Positions 1-9,352 are shown, counted from the stretch's first letter. The stretch: 47,549 bases of DNA from Saprospiraceae bacterium (GCA_013001595.1 JABDMH010000095.1:1-47549), one strand, 5' to 3'. Notes: a model not told the origin generated them from the sequence alone. A program made the numbers and translations.

Positions 1-2964
1 GCTTGCTCTGCACCGCTAGTGATGTCACAGGAAGGCATCCTATCTGGTGTCGTTACCGATGGAGGACTCAATGAACCACTTGCATTTGCCAATGTACTTA
101 TTGGAGAGGTGAATCTGGGTTCAACCACTGAGTTGGATGGGGTATATCGCATACCAAATGTACCTGCGGGTACTTTTTCGGTAACTTTCAGCTACCTGGG
201 CTATGAATCTCTAACCCAAGAGGTCACCATATCAGCTGGTGAAGAAACGGAGCTCAATGTCGTGCTTTCTCAGGGTGGGGTGACCATGGACGAGGTAGTG
301 GTGAGAGGTCAGGCTACAGGCCAGCGTGCAGCGATCAATCAACAAATCAATTCAAATACCATCGTCAATGTCGTTTCGAAGGAAAAACTTCAAGAGCTCC
401 CTGATCAAAATGCAGCTGAAGCGGTCGGTCGTTTAGCGGGTGTGTCTGTGTATCGCGATGCTGGCGAGGGTCAACGTGTTTCTGTTCGTGGAATTTCACC
501 CCGGTTTAATGCCATCACCGTGAATGGGGAGCGGCTGCCTTCTACGCAGGAATCAGATCGCAGTGTGGATTTGAGCATGATTTCACCCGATATGCTGGCT
601 GGAATCGAACTTTTTAAGGCCATTACTCCTGATATGGATGGCGATGCCATTGGCGGTACCGTTAATTTTACGGTTGCCAAGGCTGATGAAGGTCTTCGTT
701 TACAGGGAAGGCTATTAACTGGCTACAATGACTTGCGCCAGGATTTTGGACAATACCGAGGCAATTTTAGTGTAAGCAACCGCTTCCTTGATGGAAAAAT
801 GGGGATTATCGCCACAGGAAATTATCAACATGCCAATCGAAGCAATGAATTTATCATCACCGATTTTGTGTATCAGGGTATTGACGTAAATGACGTTCCC
901 ATACTCTCAGTCGAGAATTATAACCTGGGCGACAAACTGGAGACAAGAAATCGCTATGGTGGCAGCCTAACCTTAGATTATACCATAAGTAAAGACCACA
1001 CATTTCTATTTAATTCATCCGTCGGGCGGACAGACCGAGATGAGATCAGATATCGAAGGCGTTATCGAATTGGTAATAATTATCAAGAATTTGACATTAA
1101 TGCTAGACAGCGCAAAATCACCTTATTTGCTAATTCTTTATCTGGTGAACACCACTTTGGTGCATTTGACGTGAATTGGCGTACATCTTATTCTTCATCA
1201 GATCAGAATACGCCAGAAGAGCTGCGCGGAAGATTTCGAGAAATCGGAGCGATTGGAGACCAAATCCAAGATGAGACAAATATCAATTCTGTCGCCTCAG
1301 CTTATAAGCATGCTTTGGATAATACGATCTTCTATGACAGTCGCTTTAATAAAACGAAAGTGAATGAAGATCGCCTTACTGGCCAACTAGATTTACGTTA
1401 TAATTTTAACCTAGGAAAGAAAGTCAATGGATTTTTCAAAACAGGAATCAAATATCGCAGTGTCGACCGAGATCGAGTAAGATCAGGTGTAATTATTCGT
1501 CCATATTTAGTGGGTAACAATCCGGCTGTGGATGATCCAGAAAAATTTCTTCAGGCAAGGGGTGGTCAAATATTGATGGCCAATTTCTTAGGGGACTATA
1601 CCAACCCAGATTTCTATGATGGTCTATATGATATTCTGCCCGCCACCAGTGCAATTCGTGGCGAGTATGCTACCCCTGTAGAGGGTGTAGATATCAATGC
1701 CTATAATAATTTGTTCGGCACAAATTATCAACTGGGTGATCAGATTAACTACGGGGGCCATATTGATATTAACAAGATTCAATCATTTTACGATGCCTAC
1801 CGGGGAGATTATCAAGATGATCCCTTCATTAATTCAGGCGACTATAATGGGAAAGAATCCATCCTGGGATCTTATCTGATGGGCTCACTCAATTTGGGAA
1901 AGAAAATCACGGTGCTGGGTGGAGCCCGCTATGAACAAACCGATCAGGACTATACCAGTTTTAGAATTGTTGGAGATCAAATTGATCCAGATGATCCCCT
2001 TGCTCAAATCGATGCTAAAACAATCACGAGAAGTGAGGGTAAGGTCTATGATGAGATTTTACCCATGTTTCATTTTAAATATAAGGCCGCCGCTTGGATG
2101 GATGTGAGACTGGCAGCCACCAAGACGTTGGCTCGTCCCAATTTCTTTAACATCGTTCCGTATGAATTTATCAATACCAGCGAATCCATGTTGCAGTATG
2201 GAAATCCTCAATTACTACATACGACAGCTTGGAACTATGACGCGTTCTTATCCTTTTACAACAAGTTTGGACTCTTCACCATTGGTGGATTTTATAAGGA
2301 ATTGCGTAACATCGATTTCATTGCCAATATTACCATTACGGATCCCGAGGACATGTTCAAAGGATTTGCATTGACTGAACCTAGAAACATTACGGGTATT
2401 TCTACCGTAAAAGGTGTCGAGTTTGACTTTCAGACGAACCTTTCGTCGCTCCCGGGTTTCCTGAGTGGAATCGTGTTCAGTGCCAACCTTACGGTAAGTA
2501 GTTCTAAGACATTTTATCCTTTATTCAACGTAGAGACGGTTTTTGTTGGTCCGCCGGTGTTTTTTGAGACCATTGTTACCGATACACTGCGGGGTGGTCC
2601 CGTAGTTGGTCAGGCCGATCTGCTGTCTAATATTACCCTTGGATACGAGCGTGGTGGTTTTTCTGGCAGGGTATCCATGATTTATCAGAGCGATGCTTTA
2701 TCGCCAGGCAATCCAGGTATTGGTAGCACTCAAAGTGGTGTGGGAGAGATTCCGGAAACAGACTTCTTTGATCAAGGATTTTTTCGCTTCGATCTTGCAA
2801 TCAAACAAAAGCTAACTAAGAAAGGGAACTGGACCCTCATGTTCAACTTGAATAATTTCACCAATACACCGGAACGTGCCTTCCTGGGAATTGCAGATCG
2901 CTTGCGTGATGAAGAGTTCTATGGTATGACTGCAGATCTGGGGATCGCCTTTAAAATCAAATAG
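1..2964 (+). CDS. TonB-dependent receptor, 5' end outside window
   Basis: Outer-membrane active-transport receptor that probably imports an oligosaccharide or other large ligand with TonB energy. The frame is open to base 1 and the first visible residues look like the end of a signal peptide, so the true start lies upstream and the in-frame GTG/ATG at 19-24 is not the start. Visible order: carboxypeptidase-regulatory-like beta-sandwich (about residues 8-90), plug domain with an AVGRLAGV segment and a VSVRGISPRFN segment (about 105-220), then a long beta-barrel ending in a hydrophobic strand (LGIAFKIK). The plug resembles the TonB-Xanth-Caul (TIGR01782-like) class rather than SusC/RagA, and no SusD follows. 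The stop lies 47 bases before the next gene, which suggests co-transcription. The ligand cannot be read from the sequence. Confidence 0.93.
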   Translation, partial: ACSAPLVMSQEGILSGVVTDGGLNEPLAFANVLIGEVNLGSTTELDGVYRIPNVPAGTFSVTFSYLGYESLTQEVTISAGEETELNVVLSQGGVTMDEVVVRGQATGQRAAINQQINSNTIVNVVSKEKLQELPDQNAAEAVGRLAGVSVYRDAGEGQRVSVRGISPRFNAITVNGERLPSTQESDRSVDLSMISPDMLAGIELFKAITPDMDGDAIGGTVNFTVAKADEGLRLQGRLLTGYNDLRQDFGQYRGNFSVSNRFLDGKMGIIATGNYQHANRSNEFIITDFVYQGIDVNDVPILSVENYNLGDKLETRNRYGGSLTLDYTISKDHTFLFNSSVGRTDRDEIRYRRRYRIGNNYQEFDINARQRKITLFANSLSGEHHFGAFDVNWRTSYSSSDQNTPEELRGRFREIGAIGDQIQDETNINSVASAYKHALDNTIFYDSRFNKTKVNEDRLTGQLDLRYNFNLGKKVNGFFKTGIKYRSVDRDRVRSGVIIRPYLVGNNPAVDDPEKFLQARGGQILMANFLGDYTNPDFYDGLYDILPATSAIRGEYATPVEGVDINAYNNLFGTNYQLGDQINYGGHIDINKIQSFYDAYRGDYQDDPFINSGDYNGKESILGSYLMGSLNLGKKITVLGGARYEQTDQDYTSFRIVGDQIDPDDPLAQIDAKTITRSEGKVYDEILPMFHFKYKAAAWMDVRLAATKTLARPNFFNIVPYEFINTSESMLQYGNPQLLHTTAWNYDAFLSFYNKFGLFTIGGFYKELRNIDFIANITITDPEDMFKGFALTEPRNITGISTVKGVEFDFQTNLSSLPGFLSGIVFSANLTVSSSKTFYPLFNVETVFVGPPVFFETIVTDTLRGGPVVGQADLLSNITLGYERGGFSGRVSMIYQSDALSPGNPGIGSTQSGVGEIPETDFFDQGFFRFDLAIKQKLTKKGNWTLMFNLNNFTNTPERAFLGIADRLRDEEFYGMTADLGIAFKIK

Positions 2965-3011
2965 AAGTTTTTTCTTATCTTTCGAGACAACCAAATACAA
3001 ATCAGTAGATT

Positions 3012-4562
3012 ATGAGTAGAATTTTTACGTTTTTAGTCTGTTTGTTTTCATTCACCGCACTAAGTGCGCAAAGTGAGATGATTATTGAACCAACTGATGT
3101 CGGAATTTTGAACCAAACGATCTTTGGTGATACCACAGCGACCGGAGAACGCATGGATCCTGAGCGAGTATATGTGCTAAGAAGGGGAGCTCCCTATTTG
3201 CTTTCAGAGAGTATGCGCTGGGGCGGATTTCACCTACGCATCAAAGCTGAAGAAGGCGATGGTCCACGACCACTTATTCTGTTTAATGTGGATGCAGGTG
3301 GCTCAACTTTGGCCCAACTGTTCAGATTGGACGATGGAGCTGACTTTACCATATCAGGATTGCACATCACTTGTCGTGATATTCTTGGCAATTCTGTAAA
3401 TCGAGCGATCCGTTTGAGTGGTGACAAGGGAACGGTAAGAGTGGACGATTGCATCATTGAAGAAGCCGGTCAATCCGGTTTTAGGTTGAATGCCGATTCC
3501 GTAAAGCTTTTCGTGACCAATTCCATCATCAACCGCATCGGTAATCCTGTAAATCCCAATAATGGGAGATTCATGGACAATCGTGGTCATCCCATAGATA
3601 GCATTTGGATAGAGAATTGCGTAGTGTATAACCTTACATCAAGATTCTATCGACCTGGTAGTGGTGCTTTGTTACACAATGGCATTTTTAATCAGAATAC
3701 GGTCTATAATACCGGCCAACAAGGCATGACTTTAGGAGAAATTGATAACGTGACCATTACCAATAACATCATTGCCAATCAGGTGTTTCTAGGATACGAC
3801 ACCAGTGGTGTGCAATATCAAGTAGAGATCGACACCTTTGATGCAGCGACGGATGCCATAACCATAGAGAACAATAACATCTATGTTGAAGATCAGATAG
3901 TAGCTGCCATACCCGCCGTAAACAGCGATGGAGATTCATTGATGGCCCTGACTGAGGATGCTTTGTTTGGTCCTACGCTAAGTGAGGCGTTAAGCTTAAC
4001 GGCATCTCCCACCACTAACATTAGTGAAGAGTTGGCTTTCAATGATCCACCACCTGTACCCACTGAATTCATCAATGCCAATGCGGTAGATACCAGCGGG
4101 GCGGACGACGGTATTGACAACGCTGGTCCGTGGGATTTCTCAGATCTTGCTCCAGATGCAAATTATTCTCTAGTTGGTGCTCAAGACATAGACAGATATA
4201 CAGAATACCATGACTTTTCTTATCCAGAAAGTGCAGCGTCTTTTACTGCGGGAACAGCAGGACAACCCCTTGGGGCAGATTTAAGCAAATTGGGTACGGA
4301 TGTAGATGAAGACTATTTTATAACGGACAATATATTGTATTACCCTAATCCGGTAAGGGAAACATTGTTTATTCAAAACTTGGATAAAGCAGAACTGAGT
4401 TCGATATCCATTTATAATCTGGCCGGTCAGCTTCTGCTGCAGCGGAAAGTAGAAGCCATCAATGCCAGGTTTGAATTGGGTGAATTGCCATCTGGCACCT
4501 ATGTACTTACGGTGTTGGATCGTGTCGGAAAGGTATCCTCGCGCAAATTGATAAAGCGCTGA
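3012..4562 (+). CDS. T9SS-secreted beta-helix protein, putative polysaccharide lyase
   Basis: Begins with a signal peptide (MSRIFTFLVCLFSFTALSAQ). The central part (about 70-270) has repeated short strands with Asn/Ile ladders (NAxSVKLFVTNSII, DNVTITNNIIANQ) typical of right-handed parallel beta-helix pectate-lyase-like folds, as in DUF4957/DUF5123-type proteins. The last ~75 residues form a type A T9SS sorting domain: YYPNPVRETLFI, then an SIYNLAGQLL strand and LPSGTYVL. The product should therefore be delivered outside the cell or onto its surface. It follows the TonB receptor by 47 bases and precedes a terminator, so the two probably form one operon. Polysaccharide cleavage is inferred from fold and context. 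No catalytic residues can be assigned by eye, and a binding or structural role is possible. Confidence 0.85.
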   Translation: MSRIFTFLVCLFSFTALSAQSEMIIEPTDVGILNQTIFGDTTATGERMDPERVYVLRRGAPYLLSESMRWGGFHLRIKAEEGDGPRPLILFNVDAGGSTLAQLFRLDDGADFTISGLHITCRDILGNSVNRAIRLSGDKGTVRVDDCIIEEAGQSGFRLNADSVKLFVTNSIINRIGNPVNPNNGRFMDNRGHPIDSIWIENCVVYNLTSRFYRPGSGALLHNGIFNQNTVYNTGQQGMTLGEIDNVTITNNIIANQVFLGYDTSGVQYQVEIDTFDAATDAITIENNNIYVEDQIVAAIPAVNSDGDSLMALTEDALFGPTLSEALSLTASPTTNISEELAFNDPPPVPTEFINANAVDTSGADDGIDNAGPWDFSDLAPDANYSLVGAQDIDRYTEYHDFSYPESAASFTAGTAGQPLGADLSKLGTDVDEDYFITDNILYYPNPVRETLFIQNLDKAELSSISIYNLAGQLLLQRKVEAINARFELGELPSGTYVLTVLDRVGKVSSRKLIKR

Positions 4563-4590
4563 TGATCCTCAGCTAATCATCTTAAGATTT

Positions 4591-4623
4591 AAGGGTCGGA
4601 GGCAATGCTTTCGACCCTTTTTT
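4591..4623 (+). terminator. Rho-independent terminator of receptor/beta-helix operon
   Basis: Perfect 8-bp stem AAGGGTCG (4591-4598) paired with CGACCCTT (4612-4619), a 13-base loop, and a run of T ending at 4623. It starts 29 bases after the stop of the beta-helix gene. It separates that operon from the lipoprotein gene starting at 4668. Confidence 0.85.
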
Positions 4624-4667
4624 AGATTCAGTTCTTGACGACCCCCACTAAGTACAAATTTTAGAGC

Positions 4668-6296
4668 ATGCAAATAATTCAATGGATAGTAGCTGTGGTA
4701 ATCATCTCACTAGCGATTATGGGATGCGGCCAATCGGGGGAATCTTCGAAGGTTGTTCCAGCCAGCGAACAGGAAATACAAGAAGCTAGACGCAATGCTG
4801 AGCAGGCTAGAGAAGGCTATATCCGCTGTACCCGATTTGTTGAGGGCTGGCTCGATCGGGCCGATCCCGAAACTGGACTGATCCCCAGGAATTTGGAAGC
4901 GGATAGTGATATTTGGAATGCCAAAGATGCGGCCGCAGATAATTATCCCTTTATGGTGCTCACGGCTGCTCTAACTGATCAAGCCTTGTTTGAAGGACGC
5001 ATGAGGGAAATGCTGGCAACGGAGACCAAATTGACATCGCGCGTGCGTGCCATGCCAGATACGTATTCCTTTTCAAAGAAAGGATTTGCTAATGAAGAGA
5101 TCAACCTTGAGGAAATCATTTTCGGCACTTCCGAATACATTAAGGATGGCTTGATCCCTCTCACTGAATGGCTAGGTGAAAGCCCTTGGTCTGTACGTAT
5201 GATTTCTATGCTCGATGACCTCTGGGCTCATGCACCCATCGAAACGGCATTTGGTAATATTGTCTCGGAAAACGTGGAGGTGAATGGAGAGATGCTTCAG
5301 ACATTATCCCGGATATATTGGATGCAACAAGATCCTAAGTATTTAGAATGGGCCTTGCGCTTAGGGGATTACTACTTGTTGGATGAGCATCATCCCAGTA
5401 GCGATTTCGAAGCCTTACGACTTCGTGACCATGGTTGTGAAATCGTAAGTGGACTGTGTGAACTCTATGTGACACTGTCTTTTGTGGATAAAGAGAAGGA
5501 GATGACATATCAACCCCATATTCATCAGCTGCTTGATGACATATTGGAGCATGGCCGCAATGAACATGGATTGTTTTACAACATTGTAAATCCCCAAACT
5601 GGAGAAATCATTAACCCAGGAATTGCGGACAACTTTGGCTACACCCTAAATGGATTTTATAGTGTCTATTTGATAGACTCTGTGACGGAATATCGAGAAG
5701 CTGCGGAGTTAGCCCTCAATAGCCTAAACCCACACTATCGGAATTTTGATTGGGAAAGGGGATCTGCAGATGGATATGCAGATGCCATTGAAGGAGCCTT
5801 AAACCTCTACAACCGTCTCCAGATTAAGTCTGTGGCAGACTGGATGGATAGCGAGATGCAAGTCATGTGGTCCAAGCAACAGGAAAATGGCATTATCGAG
5901 GGGTGGCATGGAGATGGTAATTTTGCACGCACGACCATCATGTACAACCTATGGAAGTCGCAAGGTGCCTATGCCCATCCATGGCACGAAAATCTCAGAC
6001 TCGGTGCCATTGAAAAGGAGGATGGAATCATACTATTGTTGGAATCAGAAGAAGACTGGTCAGGGAAGATTCATCTAGATTATCAGCGCCACAAGCATAT
6101 ACTTCATTTGCCTATTGACTGGCCACGAATCAATCAATTTCCAGAGTGGTTTACGGTGAAGGATGGGCAATTTTATGACGTGATCAATTTAGACAGCGGC
6201 GATCAAGAAAAAGTAACAGGCGAAGCCCTTAAAAATGGATATCCAATAGATCTTGAGATAGGAGAGGTACTGACACTTTTGATCAAACCCCAGTAG
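4668..6296 (+). CDS. Unrecognised lipoprotein with alpha/alpha-barrel look, possible glycosidase
   Basis: 542-residue protein with a lipoprotein signal (lipobox AIMGC, Cys20). The body is rich in helical segments spaced as in six-hairpin (alpha/alpha) glycosidases or lyases. It has many Trp/Tyr/Asp-containing turns, for example GLIPRNL near 70 and DHGCEIVSGLCELYV near 255. The last ~90 residues look like a beta-sandwich cap. I do not recognise the exact family. Signal and neighbours (beta-helix protein, TonB receptor) suggest a periplasm- or surface-anchored carbohydrate enzyme, but catalysis is not demonstrated by any motif I can name. It has its own transcription unit after the terminator at 4591-4623. 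Its stop is followed within two bases by the repeat array. Confidence 0.8.
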   Translation: MQIIQWIVAVVIISLAIMGCGQSGESSKVVPASEQEIQEARRNAEQAREGYIRCTRFVEGWLDRADPETGLIPRNLEADSDIWNAKDAAADNYPFMVLTAALTDQALFEGRMREMLATETKLTSRVRAMPDTYSFSKKGFANEEINLEEIIFGTSEYIKDGLIPLTEWLGESPWSVRMISMLDDLWAHAPIETAFGNIVSENVEVNGEMLQTLSRIYWMQQDPKYLEWALRLGDYYLLDEHHPSSDFEALRLRDHGCEIVSGLCELYVTLSFVDKEKEMTYQPHIHQLLDDILEHGRNEHGLFYNIVNPQTGEIINPGIADNFGYTLNGFYSVYLIDSVTEYREAAELALNSLNPHYRNFDWERGSADGYADAIEGALNLYNRLQIKSVADWMDSEMQVMWSKQQENGIIEGWHGDGNFARTTIMYNLWKSQGAYAHPWHENLRLGAIEKEDGIILLLESEEDWSGKIHLDYQRHKHILHLPIDWPRINQFPEWFTVKDGQFYDVINLDSGDQEKVTGEALKNGYPIDLEIGEVLTLLIKPQ

Positions 6297-6297
6297 T

Positions 6298-6815
6298 CCG
6301 GTGGAAAATATCCGCCTCTACCGTTTGGGCAATTGGCTCATGAGCGCTTTAGCGTGTTGGCGACTTGGGGTTTTGGTCAATCAGCGGAATAATATCCACC
6401 TTTTACCCTTTCTACTTCTTCACCTCCGATCAATGCCGCAGCAAAGGGTTTGCTGCTCCGTCACATTCGAGACTCAACCTTGTATGCCTTTTTCTTTTTT
6501 TAGCCGGCGGAAAATATTCGCCTCTACCTTTTGAATATCCGGTCAACTTCGCAGCAAATGGATGCTGCTCTCTCACCAGAAGAACCCAACCTTTTCCACT
6601 CTTTATACCTCTTCTACCTTTTTTACCCTTTCTATCCGATCAATGCCGCAGCAAATGGATGCTGTTCTGTCACGTTCTAGACCCAACCTTGTATGCCTTT
6701 TCTTTTTTGGCCCGGCGGAAAATATCCGCCTCTACCTTTTGAATATCCGATCAACTTCGCAGCAATGGATGCTGCTCTCTAACTAGAAGAACCCAACCTT
6801 TTCCAGTTCTTCACC
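6298..6815. repeat. Nested intergenic hairpin repeat array (about 2.5 units of ~207 bp)
   Basis: Three copies of a block opening with CCGGYGGAAAATAT begin at 6298, 6504 and 6712 (spacing 206 and 208); the third is cut off near 6815. Each full unit holds two shorter blocks built on GCAGCA...TGCTGC, at 6438, 6551, 6648 and 6759 (spacings 113, 97, 111). Inverted repeats are conserved: GGCGGA/TCCGCC, with G.T wobble variants in units 1 and 2, and GCAGCA/TGCTGC, which in unit 1 grows to an 8-bp stem with a 3-base loop (6438-6456). The remaining sequence is pyrimidine-rich on the plus strand. The array fills the space between two convergent genes. Short open frames here are by-products of the repeats. 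A REP-like element or 3'-end RNA structure is plausible. Confidence 0.85.
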
Positions 6816-6820
6816 CTTTT

Positions 6821-7477
6821 CTACAGTTCTCTAATTCTTACATCTTTGTACCAAGCTTCGGCTGGTGGTCCACTGTGTATTTGCAGGCAAATTAGTCCCT
6901 CATTGACGATGGTGGTATCGAGCTCGATGTAATCTACGGTCTGATATCCATTCAGCCAGATTTGGATGCGATTGCCTTCTCCCCGAATGGTAAAGTCATT
7001 CCAATCATTGGGGTGTAAAACCTGACGCACAGAATCAGCTTCCCCATGGGCAAGAAAGCTTCTTCGCCTCGACTCATCATATAAGGATCCCCAGATTGGT
7101 CGACTATCCATGCTGCCGATATCACACTGAAAACCAATCACTTCATGGTGATCAGGTATGCGCTCACTCCAAAATTGTATGCCTGCATTTTTACCTTGGC
7201 CGATTAATTTTGCTTTGAGAGTGATCTCAAAATCTTGATAGGTCCGCTCGGTACAAAGAAATTCATTGTTGGGTATCTCCTTAGTTAGATTGCCGGCAAC
7301 AATGGCGTCTCCCTCCAATCTAAAATAATCCAAATTGCCCTCCCAATCTGCAATGTCTTTAGCTTCCTTCACTTCCTTGGATGAGTTTTCACAGCAAAGG
7401 CTAAATAATGCCAAGATTATGAATAGGAATGAACCAGATAGCGTTGTTAAATTATGTGGGTTTCGTATGGTTGACAT
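6821..7477 (-). CDS. DUF1080 (3-keto-disaccharide hydrolase-like) lipoprotein
   Basis: 218-residue protein with a signal ending in a lipobox (LFSLCC, Cys28/29), followed by one concanavalin-like beta-sandwich of the DUF1080 type. Typical segments are visible: YQDFEITLKAKL, AGIQFWSERI, NDWNDFTIRGEGNRIQIWLNG, and a C-terminal YKDVRIREL strand. Members of this family have been shown to act as 3-keto-glycoside hydrolases and others bind or hydrolyse glycans; which applies here is unknown. It lies 14 bases downstream of the isochorismatase-like gene, so the two are probably one operon. It is convergent with the 4668 gene across the repeat array. A second DUF1080 protein is encoded at 43349. Confidence 0.85.
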   Translation of the reverse strand: MSTIRNPHNLTTLSGSFLFIILALFSLCCENSSKEVKEAKDIADWEGNLDYFRLEGDAIVAGNLTKEIPNNEFLCTERTYQDFEITLKAKLIGQGKNAGIQFWSERIPDHHEVIGFQCDIGSMDSRPIWGSLYDESRRRSFLAHGEADSVRQVLHPNDWNDFTIRGEGNRIQIWLNGYQTVDYIELDTTIVNEGLICLQIHSGPPAEAWYKDVRIREL

Positions 7478-7491
7478 TTCTTTCGATTTGA

Positions 7492-8301
7492 TTAATTATT
7501 GAGCACTTGATTGGAGGTGATGGTTGGGCACCAATACTTTTCAACATGCTGGATGACTAGTGCCGTGCCTTCACTATGGCTGACTTGAGGTGGCATTTTT
7601 GGGTTGTACATGGTGTCTGTCAAATCTCTGACCAGTACCACTTCATATCCCAGATGAGTCAAACTGCGAATACCAAAAGAGCGGCCCAGCACACACATAT
7701 TGGTGTGTACGCCCACCAGAAGGACGTTTTTAATGCCTTTTTTAACAAAGTAATTGTGAATTTCACGCCCACTATCAGAAATGCCATCTTTGGCTTCCAT
7801 CTCGATGGTCTCAATTTGCTTGGACCAGACATTGCAATGTACGCAGTCTGACTTGGGATCATCACATCCACCATCGCTATCGTCGATGGGGAGCGAGCCT
7901 TCTCGCAAGGAATCCAGATAGTACCAGTCTTCGATCTGATTGCTGCTAGGATGTGCTGGAGCACGCTGCATCCTTTTTCTGCCTGGATGTTTGGCATAGT
8001 GAGCCATAGTGCTGCTAGGTGCATGGATTATTTCCACCCCTTTACTCCGTGCATGTTTTACTACTCGGTTCATCAAAGGTGCCATTTCACCTACTCGATC
8101 GGTCGCAGTTTTACACCAATGTTTATCCCACATGTCACAAATGATGATGGCGGTTTCATCAGCTCGGAATTGTATTGATTTTGATTTGGTCTCGTTATCC
8201 TCGATGTAGCGTGCTGATAGATTGATCATACTTTGTTGAGCATGCAAAGGGACAAAACCCGTTATTAACAATACTAAGATTCTCGAGAGAAGATTCATCA
8301 T
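7492..8301 (-). CDS. Exported isochorismatase-family cysteine hydrolase
   Basis: 269 residues with a signal peptide (MMNLLSRILVLLITGFVPLHAQ). Core features of the isochorismatase/nicotinamidase fold are present: the AIIICDMWDKHWC strand with the catalytic Asp56, a central segment rich in Asp and Cys (GGCDDPKSDCVHC, 145-156), and GVHTNMCVLGR with the nucleophile Cys203, followed by the usual VVLVRDLTD strand. Enzymes of this family hydrolyse amides or vinyl ethers; the substrate cannot be read. Export is unusual relative to the classic cytosolic members but common among Bacteroidota homologues of this subgroup. First gene of a probable two-gene operon with the DUF1080 lipoprotein; divergent from the ThuA-like gene at 8422. 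Confidence 0.88.
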   Translation of the reverse strand: MMNLLSRILVLLITGFVPLHAQQSMINLSARYIEDNETKSKSIQFRADETAIIICDMWDKHWCKTATDRVGEMAPLMNRVVKHARSKGVEIIHAPSSTMAHYAKHPGRKRMQRAPAHPSSNQIEDWYYLDSLREGSLPIDDSDGGCDDPKSDCVHCNVWSKQIETIEMEAKDGISDSGREIHNYFVKKGIKNVLLVGVHTNMCVLGRSFGIRSLTHLGYEVVLVRDLTDTMYNPKMPPQVSHSEGTALVIQHVEKYWCPTITSNQVLNN

Positions 8302-8421
8302 CAGCTATGCTTTAGGCTTAATTCAAGGTGCATGAGTTCCGATTTTGGCAAATTACCTAATTTTAGTGGATCTCCCAGGTGATAGCTTTCCTTACTATGG
8401 CTTGGAAAATCTCTTTCTACT

Positions 8422-9153
8422 ATGAAGCGACCTTCCATTACATTGATCAATAGGTATTTATTTAGTCTGATCGTCCTGATTTTGATGATCCTGAAAATGC
8501 CAGCACAAGATTCTTTGCACCTGATGATTGTGACAGGAGGACATGATTTCGATAGGTTTTCATTCTTTGAAATGTTTGAAAGTATGGAGCATGTAACTTT
8601 TGAAGAGGTTATTCAACCAAAGGCAAACCAAATGATCGGTGATGACGGTGTGCAGGCATTTGATGCTCTTGTCTTTTATGATATGTATGATTCGATTACC
8701 ACTGATCAGAAGAATGGATACCTCAGGTTGATAGCAGCAAAGAAGCCACTTATCTTTTTGCATCATTCTTTGGTCTCCTATCAAGATTGGCCGACATTTA
8801 AGAACATAATAGGGGGGAAGTATCACACCTTGGATACTTCAAGAGCTTCTCATTATAAACATGACGAACACATTCAAGTGCAAGTTGTGCAGCCCACTCA
8901 TCCGATAACAAAAGGTATTGCAGATTTTGAGGTGCTGGATGAGACATATGGTGATTGTGAAATCAATAAGGATGTCGTACCCTTGTTAACAACTAGTCAC
9001 CCGCTGAGCATGCTTTACCTTGGTTGGATCAACCATTTTTCGGGACATAAGATTCTTTATTTACAAGGTGGACACGGGCCAAGTGCCTATGCAGACCCTA
9101 ATTTTCGTAAGATTTTAGGGCAAGCAATTAGGTGGTCAATTGATGATAAGTAG
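8422..9153 (+). CDS. ThuA-like domain protein, exported
   Basis: 243 residues with an N-terminal hydrophobic signal or anchor (residues 10-27, ending near MPAQ). The rest is one ThuA-like, glutamine-amidotransferase-like flavodoxin fold: LHLMIVTGGHDFD at the start, an ALVFYDMYDSI strand, KKPLIFLHHSLVSYQDWP, HPITKGIADFEVLDETYG and GHGPSAYADPNFRKILGQAIRW at the end. These are hallmark positions of the family. ThuA proteins are linked genetically to trehalose/sucrose use through 3-keto intermediates in rhizobia, and they co-occur with DUF1080 proteins, as here. The precise reaction is not established. Divergent from the isochorismatase operon, sharing a 120-bp upstream region. Confidence 0.88.
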   Translation: MKRPSITLINRYLFSLIVLILMILKMPAQDSLHLMIVTGGHDFDRFSFFEMFESMEHVTFEEVIQPKANQMIGDDGVQAFDALVFYDMYDSITTDQKNGYLRLIAAKKPLIFLHHSLVSYQDWPTFKNIIGGKYHTLDTSRASHYKHDEHIQVQVVQPTHPITKGIADFEVLDETYGDCEINKDVVPLLTTSHPLSMLYLGWINHFSGHKILYLQGGHGPSAYADPNFRKILGQAIRWSIDDK

Positions 9154-9255
9154 CGCTTATTGATTTACAAAAACTATTATTAACACTGATGAACATCTTT
9201 TAGTATTTTGCAACTAGTGAGAAATCGTGAATTTGGCCTTTGACGTGATTTGGGT

Positions 9256-9267
9256 TTATCGCGATAA
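9256..9267. promoter_or_regulatory. 12-bp perfect palindrome upstream of oxyR
   Basis: TTATCGCGATAA lies about 85 bases before the oxyR start, in the 199-bp gap after the ThuA-like gene. A palindrome at this position could be an operator, perhaps autoregulatory. It does not match the classical OxyR ATAG-based motif, so assignment is tentative. Confidence 0.25.
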
Positions 9268-9352
9268 CAGTTTAGACCTAATTTCTTTTGGGGTAAATTG
9301 GAATTGTGCTGCTTGCATATCGCCTCTATGAACTTACTTATTTAGGAAGTTT

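Noticed and set aside
2976-2983. TATCTTTC before the beta-helix gene as a Bacteroidota -7 promoter box
   Set aside because: It matches five of the six fixed bases of TAnnTTTG, and a similar octamer lies at 13403, but neither has a TTG about 20 bases upstream; too weak to list.
6301-6786. Overlapping short open frames of 74-125 codons
   Set aside because: They arise from the tandem repeats, repeat the same low-complexity Phe/Pro/Leu peptides, and lie across hairpin structures; not genes.
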